From Glomus cerebriforme (taxonomy: Eukaryota > Glomeromycota > Glomeromycetes > Glomerales > Glomeraceae): a stretch of 64,000 nucleotides of DNA. This document shows, piece after piece, positions 61,016 to 64,000 of this stretch (its first letter is position 1; each line of letters opens with the position of its first letter). Below the pieces are notes generated by a model. It worked only from the letters and a program-made list of their open reading frames with translations. It was not told where the DNA came from and made no database searches. The stretch is from positions 185,744-249,743 of the forward strand of contig QKYT01000031.1 in NCBI GenBank assembly GCA_003550305.1. The letters are read 5' to 3'. Both the position numbers and the translations under genes were made by a program.

Positions 61016-63018
61016 TTATGAATCGGAATATACTACTTCCACGTTAAAAATAGTGTCAATAGTTTCTTCTTCTGAATCAGTTTTTTTCCCCTTTTGACTC
61101 TTTTTCTTTTTGTGATTTTTTTGCTAATATAATGTAAATAATTTTAGTTTGTGATAAAATTAATAAAAACCAATTCAACTTACTGATTGCGAGCTTTCAC
61201 CGATTTCGTCTAAATCTTCGGATCGGATCAGATTCATCTCTGCTGAATTTAATAAATAATTTAAATTCAGATCTGTTAAACTCACATCATCATATTGAGT
61301 CATTTTATCATTGTTATCGTTGACTCCGTATTCGAGCATTTCAATGTTCGTTGCTTCATTTCTGATTTTCTCAGCATTGTATGCCCATTTGGGAGTGTTC
61401 TCAGGTGGTTTGCTATACGTAAAGTAAGTATCATCATCGTATATTTACTCCCGCTACTTTTTCACATGTTGAATTTCCTCAGCAGCAGAGTCTAACACAT
61501 CCCGAAGTAGGTACTTCATCTATTAAAAACAAAGATAAAATGAAGGCCGAATAAATACTAAAATAAATAAATAACAATCAATTGCTTTATTACCTTCTCC
61601 GAACGCTATTTATGGTCGTATACATGCAAAAATTGCTTGTTATTTTGCAATTTTTGTTATGTTTTATCTTCCGAGTCTGATTGTTCGATAGAATGGTACC
61701 CATTCTGAATGAGAATCAATAGCAGTTCATCTTTATTGAATTCCTGTAAATTATCATCATTTTGCTCGTAAAGCTTGATGGCCGTTTTGAGTCTCCAGTT
61801 TTTTTTCTGTCGAATGTATAAAAATTAATTGTTAAATAACTTAAAAAAAATTATATTAAAATAAAATACTACTCACTTCGGACAAGCGGGTATTTATGTG
61901 TATACGTCAGTCATCTCTGTCTAATTGGCCCGATTGTCGCTTTCTTATTCTGTCTCTTTTATGCTTATGTATCGATCGTAACTAATTAGACAATTGAGTA
62001 ACTAACAGATTATAATGCCCACTCATCAATTTCTTTAATTCAGGAATCAATTTCTTGTAGATCTTATCTAACTATTCGATAAAAATCTTGTCATAATCTA
62101 ACGCGTATTCGTCAGAAATTTGGCCTTTCAAAATATGTTTCATTTCAGACTAAATAACAAAAAATTAAAATTGAATAGTAAAAAAGCTGTATACATAAGT
62201 TCGATTACAAACTAACGATTCTTACCCTCCCTGCTATATCGTTAGCTTCATCTGGAGATCTTTCTTTTGATTTTAATCTTTTTTTAGATCGTTCTGTTGG
62301 TGAAGGATTAGTAATTAATTGAGGTATATGAATTTGTCAGTATTGTTCGAATTCACCTTGGAGAGCTTTGTTCTTTTCGTATAGTTTGTCCATTTCGACT
62401 CCAAATATTCCATTATACTCACGCAACAAGGTGTTCTTCTCCTCTACTTGCCGAAGACTACCTTCTAAATTGTCTATTTTCCATTTCAACTTGACTACCA
62501 TTAATCATTCTCTATATAATTCGTCCTGAAGTTGGCCATTTTCAGTTTTCAACTTATCGACTTCTGTTATAAATTTCACATTGAGGGATACGTATATATG
62601 TAATATAATATATTGTTGTATAACAAATTCGATTTACTTACCAGATACTGCTTCTTCTTCGTGATCTGAAGTTTGACGACTCTTCAGTACGTTAATATTT
62701 GAATATCTTTTAATAATATTCGATGTTACAACAGATTGTTGGGATGGAGAGGAAGATACTGAGGGTGTATTGTTTTGTATATTAATTCGAGATGATGATG
62801 ATAAGGTTGTGATGATTTTAGGATGAAGTGGTGTTGATGATGTTGTGGTGATTTTAGAATGAGATAGTGATGATATGATTTTAGGTCGAGATGGTGTTGA
62901 TGAGGTTGTGGTGAGAGGTGTTGATAATGTTGTGGTGATTTTAGGTCGAGGTGGTGTTGATGAGGTTGTGGTGATTTTAGGTCGAGGTGGTGTTGATGAA
63001 TTTCTTAGTATAGAAGGT
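61016..63018 (-). pseudogene. Coiled-coil gene relic with nine in-frame stops
   Basis: Exons 62642-63018 (5' part uncertain), 62226-62563, 61877-62149, 61594-61806, 61184-61519, 61016-61123. Every junction has GT..AG and keeps phase; there is no frameshift. The N-terminal part is a repeat of SSTPPRPKITT, followed by a coiled coil (LEGSLRQVEEKNTLLREY), a basic stretch with NPSPTERSKKRLKSKERS, and a mixed C-terminal domain with YSKPPENTPKWAYN and a Lys-rich end. Stops: TGA at 62515, 62337, 61907; TAG at 62072, 61982, 61616, 61454; TAA at 61657, 61445. All are one or two transitions from TGG, CGA, CAG or CAA. Family unknown. The frame is otherwise as clean as a living gene. Confidence 0.7.
62795..63000 (-). 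repeat. 36-bp minisatellite coding SSTPPRPKITTT
   Basis: Five to six imperfect units of GATGAGGTTGTGGTGATTTT then AGGTCGAGGTGGTGTT (plus strand), in frame on the minus strand as a 12-residue Ser/Thr/Pro/Lys repeat. It belongs to the first recognisable exon of the relic. Confidence 0.7.
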
Positions 63019-63033
63019 GTTGAATAAGGTTGC

Positions 63034-63182
63034 TTGCCGAAACTAGTAGGTTTCGGCAGAATGGCATACGCGAAACTGCTGAAACTAGTTTTGCGAAATT
63101 ATCAAGAAATGCTAAAACTGCAAANNCTATCAAAATCGNGAAACTGCNNAAACTTGCCGAAACTNTTTNGGNNTTTNGGCAA
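63034..63182. repeat. GCCGAAACT foldback repeat
   Basis: TTGCCGAAAC and GTTTCGGCA form a palindrome at 63035-63058. A degenerate copy with undetermined bases lies at 63154-63182, and between them GAAACTGCTGAAACTAG-type repeats recur. It looks like a small foldback element or satellite, and it abuts the 5' end of the neighbouring gene relic. Confidence 0.55.
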
Positions 63183-63416
63183 TACTTTTTATATGATTTA
63201 ATTAGAGTTTCAGCATTTAAACTAATTTATAAGGCACTGGGNCTTTGATTATAANTATATTNNTANAATATAGTAAATGCAGAATAATTGCTTTGTATTA
63301 TCATAATATTTAGTAAATAATTTCATTTTTTTATTGTCAAAATTAAAATAATGTAATAATGATAATTGATAAATAACAAAATATAATTATAATATAATAA
63401 AATAAAAATAAAAATT

Positions 63417-64000
63417 TTAATGTCTATAATATCTTCTANGTNNGGATNNATCTCTNCTTCTATCTCTTCTTCTACNATNTCTACNTCTCGATCGATCCTG
63501 AGAAGGAGATCTCCTTTCCCTTCTTTCTTTTCTCAGAGATCGTGACCTGTACCGATATTTATATCGACAGCGATCATGTACAGCATTTTGATGTCTGTAC
63601 TCCCGTCTAAACAAATCTAAAATCCAATAAAAAATGTAAATAAATGNCCTAAATAAAATTTAATGATACTTAATAATAATTACCAGTCTGCAGCCAAAAT
63701 TCATCATTCATATCGCCGAAACATNCTCGATCAAAACTGTTAGGGCTTGTAAGAGGAAATTCTTCCTCATTATCATTTGTTATTCTTATGAGGTTTTTAT
63801 AACCTCTTTTGAGGGTGTTCCATTTTGTATGACATTGTTTGAATATTGCTACAAAGCTAGTTGCAATGAACACCCTGTTTGCTACTAATGTTCAGGCATT
63901 GCCGTAATGACGATTTGCAATTCTTTCAAATTGCTGGTGTAAGTTTCTCCTTTCTGCAATTAATTGTTTAGCAGCATTTATTGTCCATTGAAATGGTGCC
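63417..64000 (-). pseudogene. Myb/SANT-like DNA-binding gene, partial, one stop
   Basis: The gene runs off the right edge. Exon 63684-64000 (open to the edge) and final exon 63417-63616 join in phase. The first part has PFQWTINAAKQLIAERR, then CHTKWNTLKRGY, FPLTSPNSFD and MNDEFWLQTG: the Myb/SANT-like layout with spaced aromatic residues and a Q-C-x-x-K-W motif. The last exon is Arg/Ser-rich. A TGA at 63892-63894 interrupts the helix just before TLVANRV, where a Trp is usual in this family. Many undetermined bases lie in the last exon. It may be a decayed copy of an expanded family, or the TGA may be an assembly error. Confidence 0.6.

Noticed and set aside
61016..64000. Stop-codon reassignment (TGA or TAG as Trp)
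   Set aside because: Nearby genes end normally at TGA (VMA12, GPATCH1, DHH1), TAG (UTP11, PSMA2, VPS9, uL15m) and TAA. GPATCH1 ends TGG-TGA, so TGG is Trp and TGA is stop in the same code.

Overview
This is a nuclear fungal window. It is very AT-rich and most genes are split by short introns (about 50-90 bp) with GT..AG borders and Y-rich acceptors. Gene pairs sit head to head over 130-300 bp. Gene content (fungal-type Sec2, Dhh1, Vma12, ATP synthase subunit f, a VPS9 protein), a Crinkler-type N-terminus, a Myb/SANT-like gene and heavy repeat load suggest an arbuscular mycorrhizal fungus (Glomeromycotina, Rhizophagus-like). That assignment is inference from style and families, not from a search.

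Region 1 (about 2-36.9 kb) and region 3 (about 44.4-53 kb) are gene-dense housekeeping DNA. I rebuilt seventeen spliced or single-exon genes, checking reading phase across every intron. In order: ZNF830-like zinc finger (-), 5-hydroxyisourate hydrolase (+), UTP11 (-), proteasome alpha2 (+), SDHC (-), aminopeptidase P (+), CWC22 (-), VMA12/TMEM199 (-), an unidentified coiled-coil protein (-), UTP14 (+), GPATCH1 (-), a VPS9-domain Rab GEF (+), isovaleryl-CoA dehydrogenase (-), ATP synthase subunit f (+), mitochondrial uL15 (+), DHH1/DDX6 (-), PBDC1 (-) and SEC2 (+) (eighteen with the unidentified protein). Many act in RNA and ribosome work: UTP11 and UTP14 in the SSU processome; CWC22, ZNF830 and GPATCH1 around the spliceosome; DHH1 in mRNA decay; uL15m in the mitochondrial ribosome. 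A mitochondrial set (SDHC, IVD, ATP17, uL15m) and two Rab GEFs (VPS9, SEC2) complete it.

Region 2 (about 37-44.3 kb) and region 4 (about 53-64 kb) are repeat-rich. They hold a pogo-like MITE, a degraded SWIM/MULE-like transposase remnant, heptad-coding minisatellites, dispersed inverted repeats, a Crinkler fragment, lineage-type gene relics and, at the right edge, a Myb/SANT-like gene next to a coiled-coil gene relic.

The most unusual object is at 58.0-59.3 kb: a putative terminal-inverted-repeat element, flanked by a 9-bp direct repeat, that carries eight tandem cassettes. Each cassette looks like a complete intron (GTAAKT start, CTAAC embedded in a perfect hairpin, pyrimidine tract, AG) followed by a mini-exon of exactly 29 nt. 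A related hairpin array lies at 60.0-60.25 kb. The second notable object is the 61.0-63.0 kb relic: nine in-frame stops, no frameshift and intact splice sites, with every stop explainable by C-to-T or G-to-A transitions.
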